Positions 8,729 through 16,829 are shown, counted from the stretch's first letter. The stretch: 64,000 nucleotides of DNA from Emergencia sp. 1XD21-10 (GCF_009936045.1 NZ_QWEQ01000007.1:1-64000), one strand, 5' to 3'. The notes: generated by a model from the letters alone, not told the origin. Program-made: numbers and translations.

Positions 8729-9635
8729 GACTTGCACCTCCCACCAGACTGACAAAGTAGCTTTCCAGACTTTCGTCCCGTTCTTCCATTGAAATGATTT
8801 GACAATTTTCCTTTGCCAATTCCATCGCAAGTTCTGAAACGTTGACCTTCGCATAGATATCAGCCTGTTTTTCTGAGAAAATGTGATACTCGATTCCCAT
8901 GCGGTCCAGGACTACTGCAAGACGTTTCGTATCTGAAACCTCCGTGCGCACACATTTGCGGCAAACCTCCTCAAGCTCCTTCGCACTGATTTCTTTCATC
9001 ATTCTGCCGCCGTCAATGAACCCATAATGGGTCGCCAGCTTGGAAAGTTCATCTAAAATATGGCTGGAAATCAGTACCGTAATCTGATGCTCCCGATTCA
9101 GCTTCAAAATTAATTCCCGCATTTCAATAATCCCCTGCGGATCCAATCCGTTAATCGGCTCGTCTAGCAGCAGAAAATCAGGATTTCCTACAAGGGCAAT
9201 GGCAATCCCCAGTCTCTGGCGCATACCAAGAGAAAAATGTTTCGCCTTCTTTCTTTCGGTATGCCCAAGTCCTACCAACGCCAAAATTTCCGCAATACCG
9301 TCAAAAGACGGCAGCCCCAGCATCCTGCACTGCATTTTTAGATTATCGACAGCCGTAAGCTCGCCATAAATAGATGGCGTTTCTACCACAGCACCCATCC
9401 TGCTGCGGCTTGCTGCAATTGATTTCTCGCAGTTTTTTCTCCCATAGAGGACAAAGCTTCCCGCAGATGGCTCCTGCAAACCACAAATTAGCCGAATCAG
9501 TGTCGTTTTTCCCGCGCCGTTTCTTCCTACAAACCCATAAATAGAGCCCTTCGGCACATGCATAGAAAGTCCGTCCAGCGCCTTAAACTGCTTGTAGCTT
9601 TTGGACAGACCCTCCGTCGTTAAAACGTATTCCAT
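8721..9635 (-). CDS. ABC transporter ATP-binding protein
   Basis: Nucleotide-binding subunit (304 residues) of the ABC exporter. Walker A is GRNGAGKTT (near residue 38), the Q-loop lies in the CGLQEPSAG region, the signature is FSLGMRQRLGIAIAL and Walker B is FLLLDEPINGLDPQG. The C-terminal 80 residues after the ATPase core resemble the accessory domain of bacitracin/lantibiotic-type exporters. It is preceded by GAAGGAGG and by four CTTTAC direct repeats that are the likely binding site of the co-encoded response regulator. It overlaps the permease gene. Confidence 0.9.
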   Translation of the reverse strand: MEYVLTTEGLSKSYKQFKALDGLSMHVPKGSIYGFVGRNGAGKTTLIRLICGLQEPSAGSFVLYGRKNCEKSIAASRSRMGAVVETPSIYGELTAVDNLKMQCRMLGLPSFDGIAEILALVGLGHTERKKAKHFSLGMRQRLGIAIALVGNPDFLLLDEPINGLDPQGIIEMRELILKLNREHQITVLISSHILDELSKLATHYGFIDGGRMMKEISAKELEEVCRKCVRTEVSDTKRLAVVLDRMGIEYHIFSEKQADIYAKVNVSELAMELAKENCQIISMEERDESLESYFVSLVGGASHE

Positions 9636-9683
9636 ATATGATATACCTCCTTCTCTTCACGCCTATCAGTTTACAAGCAGACG

Positions 9684-9724
9684 GTAAAGAAAGCGGTAAA
9701 GAAAAATGTAAAGATTTCGTAAAG
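9684..9724 (-). promoter_or_regulatory. four tandem CTTTAC repeats, putative response-regulator operator
   Basis: In the 101-bp gap between the regulator and ATPase genes the minus strand carries CTTTAC four times, at 9719-9724, 9708-9713, 9696-9701 and 9684-9689. The period is 11, 12 and 12 bp, that is about one helical turn. Regular direct repeats of a hexamer are the usual binding geometry of OmpR/PhoB-family regulators. A TAAACT sequence 15 bases downstream could be the -10 element. The natural ligand is the response regulator at 9737-10405. Confidence 0.6.
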
Positions 9725-9736
9725 CTTTTACAAGGT

Positions 9737-10405
9737 TTATTCTGTCAACTTAAATCCAATTCCCCATACGGCTTCAATATAATCTCTGCCGGAAGTCTCA
9801 CGCAGTTTCTTGCGAAGATTGCTGACATGGATTTTCAGCGAAGCCTCTGTGCAGTCCGGCGTATCGAAACTGATGCGCTCCAAAATGGCTGACTTTGAAA
9901 TCGCGCCGCCTGCCTGCTGCATCAGCAGCTTCAAAATCGCAAACTCTGTCTTCGTAAGTTTTACCTCCTGATTGGCTACGGTCACCAGCCGGCGCTGTTC
10001 GTCCAATCTTAAATCCCCAAAAGAAAGAAGTTCCGAAGGCGTTACCGCAGTCCTGAGGTGCACCGCGATGCGCGCCAAAAGCTCTTTCACTGCAAATGGC
10101 TTGCTCACATAATCTACAGCGCCGCTCATCAGCAGATTGACTTTATCCTCTACATCTACTTTCGCGCTGATTACGATGACCGGTATCCCGGAAGTATGTT
10201 TCAGGACTTCCTCGCCGCAAAGACCCGGTAACATTAAATCCAGCAGGATTAAATCCGGTCTTTTCTGCGCAAGCAAATAGAGAGCCTCTGTGCCCGAATA
10301 AGCTCTGCACACGCTGTAACCTTCCTTTTCGAGCACCTCACAGAGCATGTCTCCGATTGGTACATCATCATCTATGATTGCAATAGTCTTTGCGATATTT
10401 TTCAT
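9737..10405 (-). CDS. OmpR-family response regulator
   Basis: A 222-residue transcription factor. The receiver domain has acidic pocket IIDDD near residue 11, phospho-acceptor Asp56 in LILLDLMLPG and Lys in SKPF. A C-terminal winged helix follows (TKTEFAILKLLMQQAGG, LKIHVSNLRKKL, AVWGIGFKL). I chose the ATG at 10405 because GAGGGGG precedes it. An upstream in-frame ATG at 10489 would start inside the promoter repeats. It leads the operon with the ABC exporter and kinase, and is transcribed from the tandem promoters at 10437-10516. Its target is probably the CTTTAC repeat array just downstream. Confidence 0.9.
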   Translation of the reverse strand: MKNIAKTIAIIDDDVPIGDMLCEVLEKEGYSVCRAYSGTEALYLLAQKRPDLILLDLMLPGLCGEEVLKHTSGIPVIVISAKVDVEDKVNLLMSGAVDYVSKPFAVKELLARIAVHLRTAVTPSELLSFGDLRLDEQRRLVTVANQEVKLTKTEFAILKLLMQQAGGAISKSAILERISFDTPDCTEASLKIHVSNLRKKLRETSGRDYIEAVWGIGFKLTE

Positions 10406-10436
10406 GAAATCCCCCTCTGTTTTCATAACTGCGTTC

Positions 10437-10516
10437 ATTATACCATGACGATTCCTTGCAGCAACGCTGGTATAATCGTCTGCGTTCATTATACATCAAA
10501 ATGGGTGGTTTGTGAA
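10437..10516 (-). promoter_or_regulatory. duplicated promoters of the response-regulator operon
   Basis: Two sigma-A-like promoters on the minus strand share an exact 15-bp direct repeat (10480-10494 and 10429-10443) that includes TATAAT and GAACGCAG. The upstream promoter is TTCACA-17-TATAAT (10511-10516, 10488-10493). The downstream one is TTGCTG-16-TATAAT (10459-10464, 10437-10442). The repeat spacing is 51 bp. Duplication of the -10/start region is visible directly; use of both starts is inference. Confidence 0.55.
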
Positions 10517-10522
10517 ACCAAT

Positions 10523-10559
10523 AAAAAACGGTCAGGCTGCAAATACACAAGCCCGACCG
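10523..10559 (-). terminator. terminator of the zinc-ribbon protein gene
   Basis: Ten-base-pair stem CGGTCGGGCT / AGCCTGACCG with an 11-base loop followed by TTTTTT on the minus strand, 28 bp after the zinc-ribbon gene stop and only 6 bp upstream of the next promoter's -35 region. Confidence 0.8.
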
Positions 10560-10587
10560 CTGCTGCTATCCTCTCAGATTGTTCAAT

Positions 10588-11280
10588 TTATTCCGGTGAA
10601 ATAGTCAAAAATATGATATCATCACCAAAGTAAAGTAATTCAAATGTGATACCATCAGAATTCTTCCACTGCACGCCCAACGTTGTAGTTTCTGGTTCAC
10701 CTAGCTTCTTGGTCATACGTTCCTGCAAAGTGTCAAATAATTCTCCTTCAGGAATATCAGAATCATTCGTTCTCTGTATTACCTCAGTGATTGTCCGAAG
10801 AGAATTATCCGTTCCTAATGCATAAGACAAATTAATTTCCAGGTCATCTTTCTCCAGACCCAAAAATGTTCCGTCCAGCGATTCATGTGTACTGATGTCC
10901 TGCGTATCATTCCAGTTAGGTTTCCCTGCGTCAGCATCTTTTTCCAAAATTTGCTCATAGCTTTCTCCGAAGTTAATACCATATGGCATTTTGCCTAAAT
11001 ATCCTTGAGCAGAAGTCATTTTCAAAATTAAGAAAACAACTAGAATCACAACTACAACTCCTGCTGCAATCAGCCATTTAAATCTCTTCGCTTTGTTTGC
11101 AGCAACTGCATCCATGGGGATCTCTCCTTGAGCAAGTTCTGCCTCTTCCAGATTATTTGCTGTCTCCGCTCCTATCACTTTCTCTTCCTCAGCAGGCTCA
11201 ATATGTACAAGTTTTGCTCCGCATGATGCACAAAACAAAGCATCATCATCTGCCTTAGTTCCACATTTACTGCAATACAT
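10588..11280 (-). CDS. zinc-ribbon, single-pass membrane protein of unknown function
   Basis: A 230-residue protein with an N-terminal zinc ribbon (MYCSKCGTKADDDALFCASC, residues 1-20: CxxC...CxxC). A Glu-rich linker follows to about residue 65, then one transmembrane helix (WLIAAGVVVVILVVFLIL, about 69-87) and a 140-residue extracytoplasmic domain containing YGINFGESYEQIL and a TLGVQWKN segment. This layout is common in uncharacterised Firmicutes zinc-ribbon proteins. No function can be assigned. The upstream region has a TATAAT about 40 bp before the start. A decayed gene fragment lies upstream of it. Confidence 0.75.
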   Translation of the reverse strand: MYCSKCGTKADDDALFCASCGAKLVHIEPAEEEKVIGAETANNLEEAELAQGEIPMDAVAANKAKRFKWLIAAGVVVVILVVFLILKMTSAQGYLGKMPYGINFGESYEQILEKDADAGKPNWNDTQDISTHESLDGTFLGLEKDDLEINLSYALGTDNSLRTITEVIQRTNDSDIPEGELFDTLQERMTKKLGEPETTTLGVQWKNSDGITFELLYFGDDIIFLTISPE

Positions 11281-11372
11281 CTTCTACCTCCTAATATAAA
11301 TCTCGGTATTGGGTTTTTCTTGTATTATATCATAGAATATATTTATATGTCTATATTTTGAAGTTATTTAAC

Positions 11373-11543
11373 TCATAACGACTGCACATATGGATCATTT
11401 TCTCTATAACCACCCACTACCCCGTAAACAGTGATATCTTCGCCACCGGTAAAACGTTCACGTCCCTGTGGATAACGATAGTCAATCCGCAGAAGTCTGT
11501 CATCAATGGAACCATTACTTATATCTTCAAAATACCTATATAG
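11373..11543 (-). pseudogene. orphan C-terminal gene fragment
   Basis: An open minus-strand frame of about 56 codons without a plausible start ends at a TGA at 11373-11375. It encodes segments such as DDRLLRIDYRYPQGRERF and GGEDITVYGVVGGY, which read like the end of an extracytoplasmic beta-rich domain. Sequence upstream in the frame is interrupted by TAG and is AT-rich. I read it as the surviving 3' end of a gene, perhaps a relative of the neighbouring zinc-ribbon protein. The family is not recognised with certainty. Confidence 0.45.
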
Positions 11544-11653
11544 CTATTCTTATAAGAAAATTTACTAAATATATATATCAATCCCCTATAAATTTATTAT
11601 ATTTATACTGAGCAAATTCACCCTAGCAAAATGAACTGCCTATTATTCCTAAT

Positions 11654-11689
11654 AAAAAAAATGCTCAAGTCGCTGGACTCAAGCATTTT
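11654..11689 (-). terminator. terminator of the tRNA operon
   Basis: Minus-strand hairpin with an interrupted stem, AAATGCTTGAGTC pairing with GACTTGAGCATTT around a 4-base loop, followed by an eight-T run. It lies directly after the last tRNA gene (Gln). Confidence 0.88.
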
Positions 11690-11697
11690 CAATAGAT

Positions 11698-11772
11698 TGG
11701 CTAGGGTAGCAGGATTCGAACCTGCGCATGATGGAATCAGAATCCATTGCCTTACCGCTTGGCGATACCCCA
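11698..11772 (-). tRNA. tRNA-Gln(CTG)
   Basis: 75-base cloverleaf on the minus strand including encoded CCA. The anticodon arm is ATGGA-TTCTGAT-TCCAT, giving anticodon CTG. The T arm is GCAGG-TTCGAAT-CCTGC and the acceptor pairs TGGGGTA with TACCCTA. It is the last gene of the tRNA operon. The C34 anticodon reads only CAG, so a TTG isoacceptor should exist elsewhere. Confidence 0.93.
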
Positions 11773-11777
11773 ACATT

Positions 11778-11852
<75 letters not shown>

Positions 11853-11870
11853 ATAATCATAAAAATGATA

Positions 11871-11947
11871 TGGGGTGGATAGTGGGATTCGAACCCACGT
11901 ATACAGGAGCCACAACCCTGTGTCTTAACCACTTGACGATACCCACC
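11871..11947 (-). tRNA. tRNA-His(GTG)
   Basis: 77 bases with encoded CCA. The anticodon loop TTGTGGC on stem CAGGG/TCCTG gives anticodon GTG. The extra G at position -1 faces C73, the identity element of tRNA-His. The acceptor is GTGGGTA/TATCCAC. Confidence 0.94.
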
Positions 11948-12042
11948 ATATAGTATATACTACTCTGCTGAAATTATGCAATTCACCGTCAATTTATGCT
12001 CAGCTTTTGCATCATCCACAGCAAAATATACTTTAAAAAAAT

Positions 12043-12119
12043 TGGCGACCTGGAACGGGCTCGAACCGTCGACCTCCAGCGTGACAGGCTGGCATTCTAA
12101 CCAACTGAACTACCAGGCC
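12043..12119 (-). tRNA. tRNA-Asp(GTC)
   Basis: 77 bases with encoded CCA. The anticodon loop CTGTCAC on stem CCAGC/GCTGG gives anticodon GTC. The acceptor GGCCTGG pairs with CCAGGTC, with a G discriminator. It is separated from the downstream His gene by 95 bp. Confidence 0.94.
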
Positions 12120-12245
12120 GCATTACCGGTTCATTTACCGTACTGCCACTACAAATACAGTAAACGACCTCCGTAAGCCACTTGCTTGCTAGCTGAGGAA
12201 CTATCACTTACACAGCTCGCATACAAGCGTCAGTGATTTGAAAAA

Positions 12246-12321
12246 TGGTGGGCGTTATAGGGCTCGAACCTATGACCCTCTGCTTGTAAGGCAGATGCTC
12301 TCCCAGCTGAGCTAAACGCCC
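12246..12321 (-). tRNA. tRNA-Val(TAC)
   Basis: 76 bases with encoded CCA. The anticodon loop CTTACAA on stem TCTGC/GCAGA gives anticodon TAC. The acceptor is GGGCGTT/AACGCCC. Only 4 bp separate it from the upstream tRNA-Met. A 126-bp gap separates it from tRNA-Asp. Confidence 0.95.
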
Positions 12322-12325
12322 AAAG

Positions 12326-12402
12326 TGGTAGCGGCGAGTGGAGTCGAACCACCGACCTTCCGGGTATGAACCGGACGCTCTAGCCAACTAAGCTACACCG
12401 CC
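12326..12402 (-). tRNA. tRNA-Met(CAT), elongator type
   Basis: 77 bases with encoded CCA. The anticodon loop TTCATAC on stem TCCGG/CCGGA gives CAT. The first base is G paired with U72 rather than the unpaired C1-A72 of the initiator, so elongator Met is favoured. A lysidine-modified Ile2 tRNA cannot be fully excluded. First gene of the operon, 31 bp after the -10 box. Confidence 0.9.
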
Positions 12403-12432
12403 ACATAGTTTCTTCAAATCACTGCAAGAAAT

Positions 12433-12461
12433 ATATTATCAAACCTAGCTGAGAATGTCAA
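12433..12461 (-). promoter_or_regulatory. promoter of the tRNA operon
   Basis: Near-consensus sigma-A promoter on the minus strand: TTGACA (12456-12461), 17-bp spacer, TAATAT (12433-12438). It ends 31 bp before tRNA-Met. Its strength fits stable-RNA transcription of all six tRNA genes to the terminator at 11654. Confidence 0.85.
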
Positions 12462-12645
12462 GAACTTTTTTAGTATTTTATGCTTTTAATATGTCGCAAC
12501 TTAACATTCTGCCGGCAGGTATCTTTCCTGCACTGCCCATCTTTCCATTCAATGAACAGCTTGAATAGATTACCATTTTCTTGGAGGTTTGTCAATAGGA
12601 ATTTTAAAATTCCTCAGAAGTTTTTCTTAAACTTTCGCACACGAT

Positions 12646-13299
12646 CTATTCCACCATAAGCTTTGCATATCCATGGTCAAAAACCGTTTTTCCAAACTCA
12701 TAATCAAAAGTCTGTTTAAACAGTGGACCATCTGTAACCAGCGTATGATATTCTCCATTCTCTCCACAGACATCAACACCTTCTGCTGCAAGACGTGTAA
12801 GCAGTTCCAAAGATAATGCTTTCCCCAGATACTCTGCACCCATATATTTTGTATTTACTGTAGTGATTCTTGCAGTAAATCCCGCTTTCAAAAGTTCCTT
12901 CACCGCTTCTTTGCGATCCATCTGCCAGAGAGGAAAATATCCTGTAAGACCTGCTGCCTCACATCGATCCTTGTCCCACTTAAGATGTGCTTCTAAATCG
13001 ATATCGCCAAAGACACAGTACTCAGCGCCCCTGCCTTTCCACTCACGCAGTTTCTCCTCGAACCTTTCCTCGTAATCTGTTCCGTCCGTCATAATTAAAT
13101 CGATTGGAATTTCCAGCGCCGCAGAAAGTCTATCGAGCACATCCCGTCCCACTCCGTGAAACCAAGCTTTCTCTGCGTTTGTATTATAAGTAATTAAAAG
13201 TCCCAGCGGCTCCATATCGGCTTCTATCGCTTTATAAAGTGCTAAACTGCTATCTTTGCCTGTACTAAATGATGCTACAAATTTTTTCTTCTCTGTCAT
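12646..13299 (-). CDS. Dph6-like ATP pyrophosphatase (adenine nucleotide alpha-hydrolase-like)
   Basis: A 217-residue PP-loop ATPase starting MTEKKKFVASFSTGKDSSLA. The SxGKDS loop is near residues 11-16, and EYCVFGDIDLEAHLKWD and CGENGEYHTLVTDGPLF match the conserved end of the diphthine-ammonia ligase (Dph6)/DUF71 family. Eukaryotic Dph6 amidates diphthine on EF2. Bacteria lack diphthamide, so the bacterial substrate is unknown. The gene stands alone, 49 bp downstream of trxB on the same strand. Confidence 0.82.
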   Translation of the reverse strand: MTEKKKFVASFSTGKDSSLALYKAIEADMEPLGLLITYNTNAEKAWFHGVGRDVLDRLSAALEIPIDLIMTDGTDYEERFEEKLREWKGRGAEYCVFGDIDLEAHLKWDKDRCEAAGLTGYFPLWQMDRKEAVKELLKAGFTARITTVNTKYMGAEYLGKALSLELLTRLAAEGVDVCGENGEYHTLVTDGPLFKQTFDYEFGKTVFDHGYAKLMVE

Positions 13300-13348
13300 G
13301 CTTTCTCCTCTTACTATTCATATCACTCTACCGCAGACAAATTTTCCT

Positions 13349-14260
13349 TTACAACCCATTCACATGCGCTGCAGCTGCAAGTGCTGCTACGGCTCCATCG
13401 GCGGCAGCTGTAGCCAGCTGGCGAACAGACTTGGTTCTGCAGTCTCCGCAGGCAAAAACGCCGGGTGTCTTTGTAAGACAGTCTTCACCAGCGATGATAT
13501 AGCCTTTCTCATCCAGGTCTACTACCTTTGAAAACGCCTGATTTGCAGGCATCTGTCCGATAGCGACGAATACGCCTGACACCTGCAGCGTTGTAACTTC
13601 CTCTGTTTTCACATTACGGATCTTAAGACCATTCACCAGCGCTTCTCCCAAAATTGTTTCAGGAACGCTATCCAGATAAAACTCTACATTATCCTTAGTG
13701 AGCAGTCTTTTTACGACAGTCTGCTCTCCGCGAAAAGTGCCTCTTCTGTGAATCAGATAGACTTCTTCTGCCAGATCAGAAAGAACCTCCGCATCCTCCA
13801 GGGCTGTATTTCCGCCGCCGATGACCGCTACTTTTTTCCCTCTGAAGAAAGCGCCATCACAAGTTGCACAGTAGGAAACTCCGCTTCCCACAAATCTTTC
13901 TTCTTCTGGAAGACCCAGCGGACGATTTTTCGCCCCAGCAGCGAGGATAACTGTTTTCGCCTCGTAGCTGCCGTTCTTTGTCACAACGAGCTTTACATTC
14001 TCACAAGTTTCAACAGAAACCACTTCTTCATAGATAATCTCAGCGCCCTGCTCTGTCGCCTGTTCATAGAAACTTGTCGCCAGTTCAAACCCCGAAATTT
14101 TCTTGATCCCCGGGTAATTTTCTACCTCCGGCGTGTTTAATATCTGCCCTCCAAATCCTTTTGCATCAATCAGAAGAGTTTTCTTTCCGGCACGTTGTCC
14201 GTAAATAGCGGCAGTAAGCCCCGCAGGTCCCGCTCCAATAATTATAATGTCATACATCAC
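13349..14260 (-). CDS. trxB: thioredoxin-disulfide reductase
   Basis: FAD/NADPH flavoenzyme (303 residues) that reduces thioredoxin. The FAD-binding motif IIGAGPAGLTAA is at residues 8-19, the redox-active CATC at 131-134, the NADPH-binding GGGNTALE near 148, and the C-terminal FAD motif FACGDCR near 279. Length and order match low-Mr TrxB. It overlaps nudC by 4 bp (ATGA), so the two are coupled. Pairing with a NADH pyrophosphatase links it to redox-cofactor turnover. Confidence 0.95.
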   Translation of the reverse strand: MMYDIIIIGAGPAGLTAAIYGQRAGKKTLLIDAKGFGGQILNTPEVENYPGIKKISGFELATSFYEQATEQGAEIIYEEVVSVETCENVKLVVTKNGSYEAKTVILAAGAKNRPLGLPEEERFVGSGVSYCATCDGAFFRGKKVAVIGGGNTALEDAEVLSDLAEEVYLIHRRGTFRGEQTVVKRLLTKDNVEFYLDSVPETILGEALVNGLKIRNVKTEEVTTLQVSGVFVAIGQMPANQAFSKVVDLDEKGYIIAGEDCLTKTPGVFACGDCRTKSVRQLATAAADGAVAALAAAAHVNGL

Positions 14261-15096
14261 TCTACTTTTCCCTCCTTGAAAATGCGCATCATTTCTCTCG
14301 TCAGACTGATGCCATCGTCTTTAACATCCATCTCATCTCGGCTGAGCCATTCCGCAACAGAAAGTTCTTCAGAATCCATGGTAATCTCATCGTTTCCATC
14401 CACATGGCAGAAAAATCCCAAAAGCAGATTGCAATCCGTTCCCCATGGCTGACTCTTATAATAGGTAATATCTTTTACCTTAAGCCCAGCTTCTTCCATG
14501 ACTTCACGACTCACCGTTTCTTCCGCTGTTTCGCCGATCTCTGTAAAGCCAGCAATCAATGCATATTTCTTGTACGCTCTGCCATTGTACTTTGTGAGGA
14601 GTATCTTATCGCCATTGATTACCCCTACGATAACTGCCGGCGCAATTCTCGGATACACTGTATTTCCACAGCAAGCACAGCGCATCATCCGCTCTTTATC
14701 ATCGGGTTTCAGACGCTTTCCGCACCTCCCGCAAAATCTGCTGGTTCTGTACCATTGATATAAATGATGTGCAGTAGATGCCGCGAAGGCCAGTTCCTTA
14801 TGTTCCAAATCCCGCAAATTCCTTGTGGATTCCCAAAAATATCCATCATTCAAAAGTTGTTGAATTACAGATTCCCCGTCGCTTTTCATTAAGAAGTAAC
14901 CATCTTTTTCAATTCTGAAAAGGTACTGCAGATCAGCCCCTTCAAAAAAAACAGCACTAGGCACTGCCAGCCTGCCGTTGCTACCTTTCCTTACTAAAAT
15001 TCTATCCTCGTCAAAGACAAAGACCCGATCTTCCGCCTCTGCCTCTTTCTTTTCAAACTCGTTGTACAACTTCCGTTCTCCTAATTCCTGAATCAT
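14257..15096 (-). CDS. nudC: NAD(+)/NADH pyrophosphatase (NudC-like Nudix hydrolase)
   Basis: Nudix hydrolase of 279 residues. A zinc ribbon in the middle (CGRCGKRLKPDD then MRCACCGN) and the Nudix box GFTEIGETAEETVSREVMEE fit NudC, which cleaves NAD(H) and can decap NAD-capped RNA. The usual SQPWPFP motif after the box is present only as SQPWGTD, a deviation in the residues that recognise the nicotinamide side. Specificity is therefore less certain than the fold. Coupled to trxB. Confidence 0.87.
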   Translation of the reverse strand: MIQELGERKLYNEFEKKEAEAEDRVFVFDEDRILVRKGSNGRLAVPSAVFFEGADLQYLFRIEKDGYFLMKSDGESVIQQLLNDGYFWESTRNLRDLEHKELAFAASTAHHLYQWYRTSRFCGRCGKRLKPDDKERMMRCACCGNTVYPRIAPAVIVGVINGDKILLTKYNGRAYKKYALIAGFTEIGETAEETVSREVMEEAGLKVKDITYYKSQPWGTDCNLLLGFFCHVDGNDEITMDSEELSVAEWLSRDEMDVKDDGISLTREMMRIFKEGKVE

Positions 15097-15152
15097 TTGT
15101 CACACCTCTGACTAAAATAGTATTTACTTTCAACTCTATTTTATCACGAAAT

Positions 15153-16286
15153 TCAAGGAAAGAAAGGAAAAGTTTTATAACAGATCTCATAGCCATCGCC
15201 TCTATCTCCAATGAGAAAAAGCTGCTGCCGTACACCCTCTTTTATCTGCGGTCCTAAAGCCTTGAGCGATTCAGTATATTTAAATTCCGAAACAACTTCA
15301 TATACTCGATAATCATACAAGGAGAGATATGTAATTTCTTTTTGAATCGCTTCCACCTCAGAATGAGAAAACAGTATATCATCAGAAAGATTTTCTATAG
15401 ACAAAATTTTAATACTTTCCACATGCGCCGATTTATTACCTGCCTCATTCCCTTTGATCATATCACAAAATTCATCTATAATCAGTTCCTGTGGTTTTTC
15501 TACCACCTCTGTGTTCAGTGTAACAGATCTGTCCCCAAAATCAAACGCTTTCTTTCCTCTATAAATATAGTTTTCTTCTTCTGCATAATTCCTCACCAGA
15601 TTTTCTAGATAAGTAAACCAAATCTGTTCATAGCTATAATAACACGCACTTTTTTCGTCATAATATCCGTTCTGATAAAAAATCCCAATTCCTTTTATTT
15701 CTATGTAATATTCCTGATAAAGCTGTCTCGCATCATCAATCCTCTCTATGCCTTCAATATCCTGCAGCAACGTCTTAATTCTCTTCTGTGCTATTTCCTC
15801 AGTTCCGCTTTCCGCAACAAGCGTATACACCGTGCCATCGGAAAGCACGCCCTGTATCTCACGGATTACAAAATCTCCTTCAGCAAAATTTACTGGCTGT
15901 TTACTCTGCCAGTAAAAAATTACTGAAAAAAGAATTATAATCATCAGAACACCTATAGTCATCCAAGCTGCGACTGTTCTCTTTCTCTGTTTTTTTAAAT
16001 AACTTCTAATCCCTTTAAGCATCCGCTCTCCGCCTTCTGATTCGCAAAAACATCTTTGCGTACTCAGCTCCCCTGCAAAGAGCTCATTTACCGAAATCGA
16101 AAGAGCATCACATAAAGAATGCAATATGGATACATCGGGAAAACTCTTTGCTCTCTCCCACTTAGAAACTGCCCGATCTGTTACCCCTAAAAGTTCTGCC
16201 AGCTGCAGCTGGGTCAAATGCTTTTCCTTCCGCCGCTGCGCAATAAATGCGCCGATTTTCTCATAATCTAAAGTCCTGGTGTCCAT
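15153..16286 (-). CDS. XRE-family HTH membrane-anchored regulator
   Basis: A 377-residue protein. The N-terminal helix-turn-helix (IGAFIAQRRKEKHLTQLQLA, LLGVTDRAVSKWERAKSFPD) covers residues 11-67. A basic linker, one transmembrane helix (about residues 105-127, VLMIIILFSVIFYW) and a 245-residue extracytoplasmic region follow. The HTH plus membrane helix layout is common in Clostridia and suggests a regulator that senses an outside signal directly. The C-terminal part is not recognised. Monocistronic, with a GGAGGAAGAG ribosome site. Confidence 0.78.
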   Translation of the reverse strand: MDTRTLDYEKIGAFIAQRRKEKHLTQLQLAELLGVTDRAVSKWERAKSFPDVSILHSLCDALSISVNELFAGELSTQRCFCESEGGERMLKGIRSYLKKQRKRTVAAWMTIGVLMIIILFSVIFYWQSKQPVNFAEGDFVIREIQGVLSDGTVYTLVAESGTEEIAQKRIKTLLQDIEGIERIDDARQLYQEYYIEIKGIGIFYQNGYYDEKSACYYSYEQIWFTYLENLVRNYAEEENYIYRGKKAFDFGDRSVTLNTEVVEKPQELIIDEFCDMIKGNEAGNKSAHVESIKILSIENLSDDILFSHSEVEAIQKEITYLSLYDYRVYEVVSEFKYTESLKALGPQIKEGVRQQLFLIGDRGDGYEICYKTFPFFP

Positions 16287-16289
16287 CCT

Positions 16290-16760
16290 CTTCCTCCTTT
16301 TTTATATTTTACCACAGACATATCTAAAGCCGCAACCAACTGATAGTTGAGTAACATGGCAAGGGCATGAAGAAAAAATTATCCACCTGAAAATTGTCTT
16401 ACCCGTGCAATGATTTTAACTTAAAACAGGTATTTCTTGAAAAAGTGTATAAAGTGGATGTGCGATTCTTAACCGAAAATTATAAAATTCTGAAAAAATG
16501 TATAAAACCATCTGAAAAAATATACTTACCGGTTATTCTTACAGATATTATCCCTGCTGCCTTGTTGATACTTTGCATTTTGCGTAAGTTTATTTGAAGC
16601 TTTACTCAGTATCTTGCATAAAACGCAAAAGTAAAGATTTCTGCCAAAAATCTTTTATACATCATTTAATAAAAATCGCAATTTAGGTTAAAGTTTTCCT
16701 TTTTCCAGTTTTTCTTTGACGTTTTACACTGCTTCTATGGTGTACTTATTTAAAATTTGC
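16290..16760. other. long noncoding stretch, no gene recognised
   Basis: About 470 bp of AT-rich sequence between the XRE gene and the metal-efflux operon. It contains a 67-codon plus-strand reading (16394-16597) without a ribosome site or recognisable protein features, and a small inverted repeat (CAACTGATAGTTG). I see no RNA gene or riboswitch. Confidence 0.5.
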
Positions 16761-16769
16761 CTTTTCCTC

Positions 16770-16829
16770 TTGACAACAGCCACGATATATGATTAAATAA
16801 ACATATGAACATTCATTCATGTTAATTGA
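16770..16829 (+). promoter_or_regulatory. promoter and SmtB/ArsR-type operator of the metal-efflux operon
   Basis: TTGACA (16770-16775), 17-bp spacer, TTAAAT (16793-16798), then an imperfect palindrome with arms AACAT/ATGTT within ATATGAACATTCATTCATG (16803 onward). The TGAACA...TTCAT pattern is the known operator type of SmtB/CzrA repressors. It covers the transcription start, so a repressor bound there would block transcription. The repressor is probably encoded at 19408-19716. Confidence 0.65.

Noticed and set aside
12122-12245. Possible degenerate tRNA in the gap between tRNA-Val and tRNA-Asp
   Set aside because: An outer stem ATCACT/AGTGAT exists but no T-arm, anticodon arm or CCA end could be placed.
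16394-16597. A 67-codon plus-strand frame upstream of the metal-efflux operon
   Set aside because: No ribosome site, no recognisable domain and codon content that looks like random AT-rich sequence.
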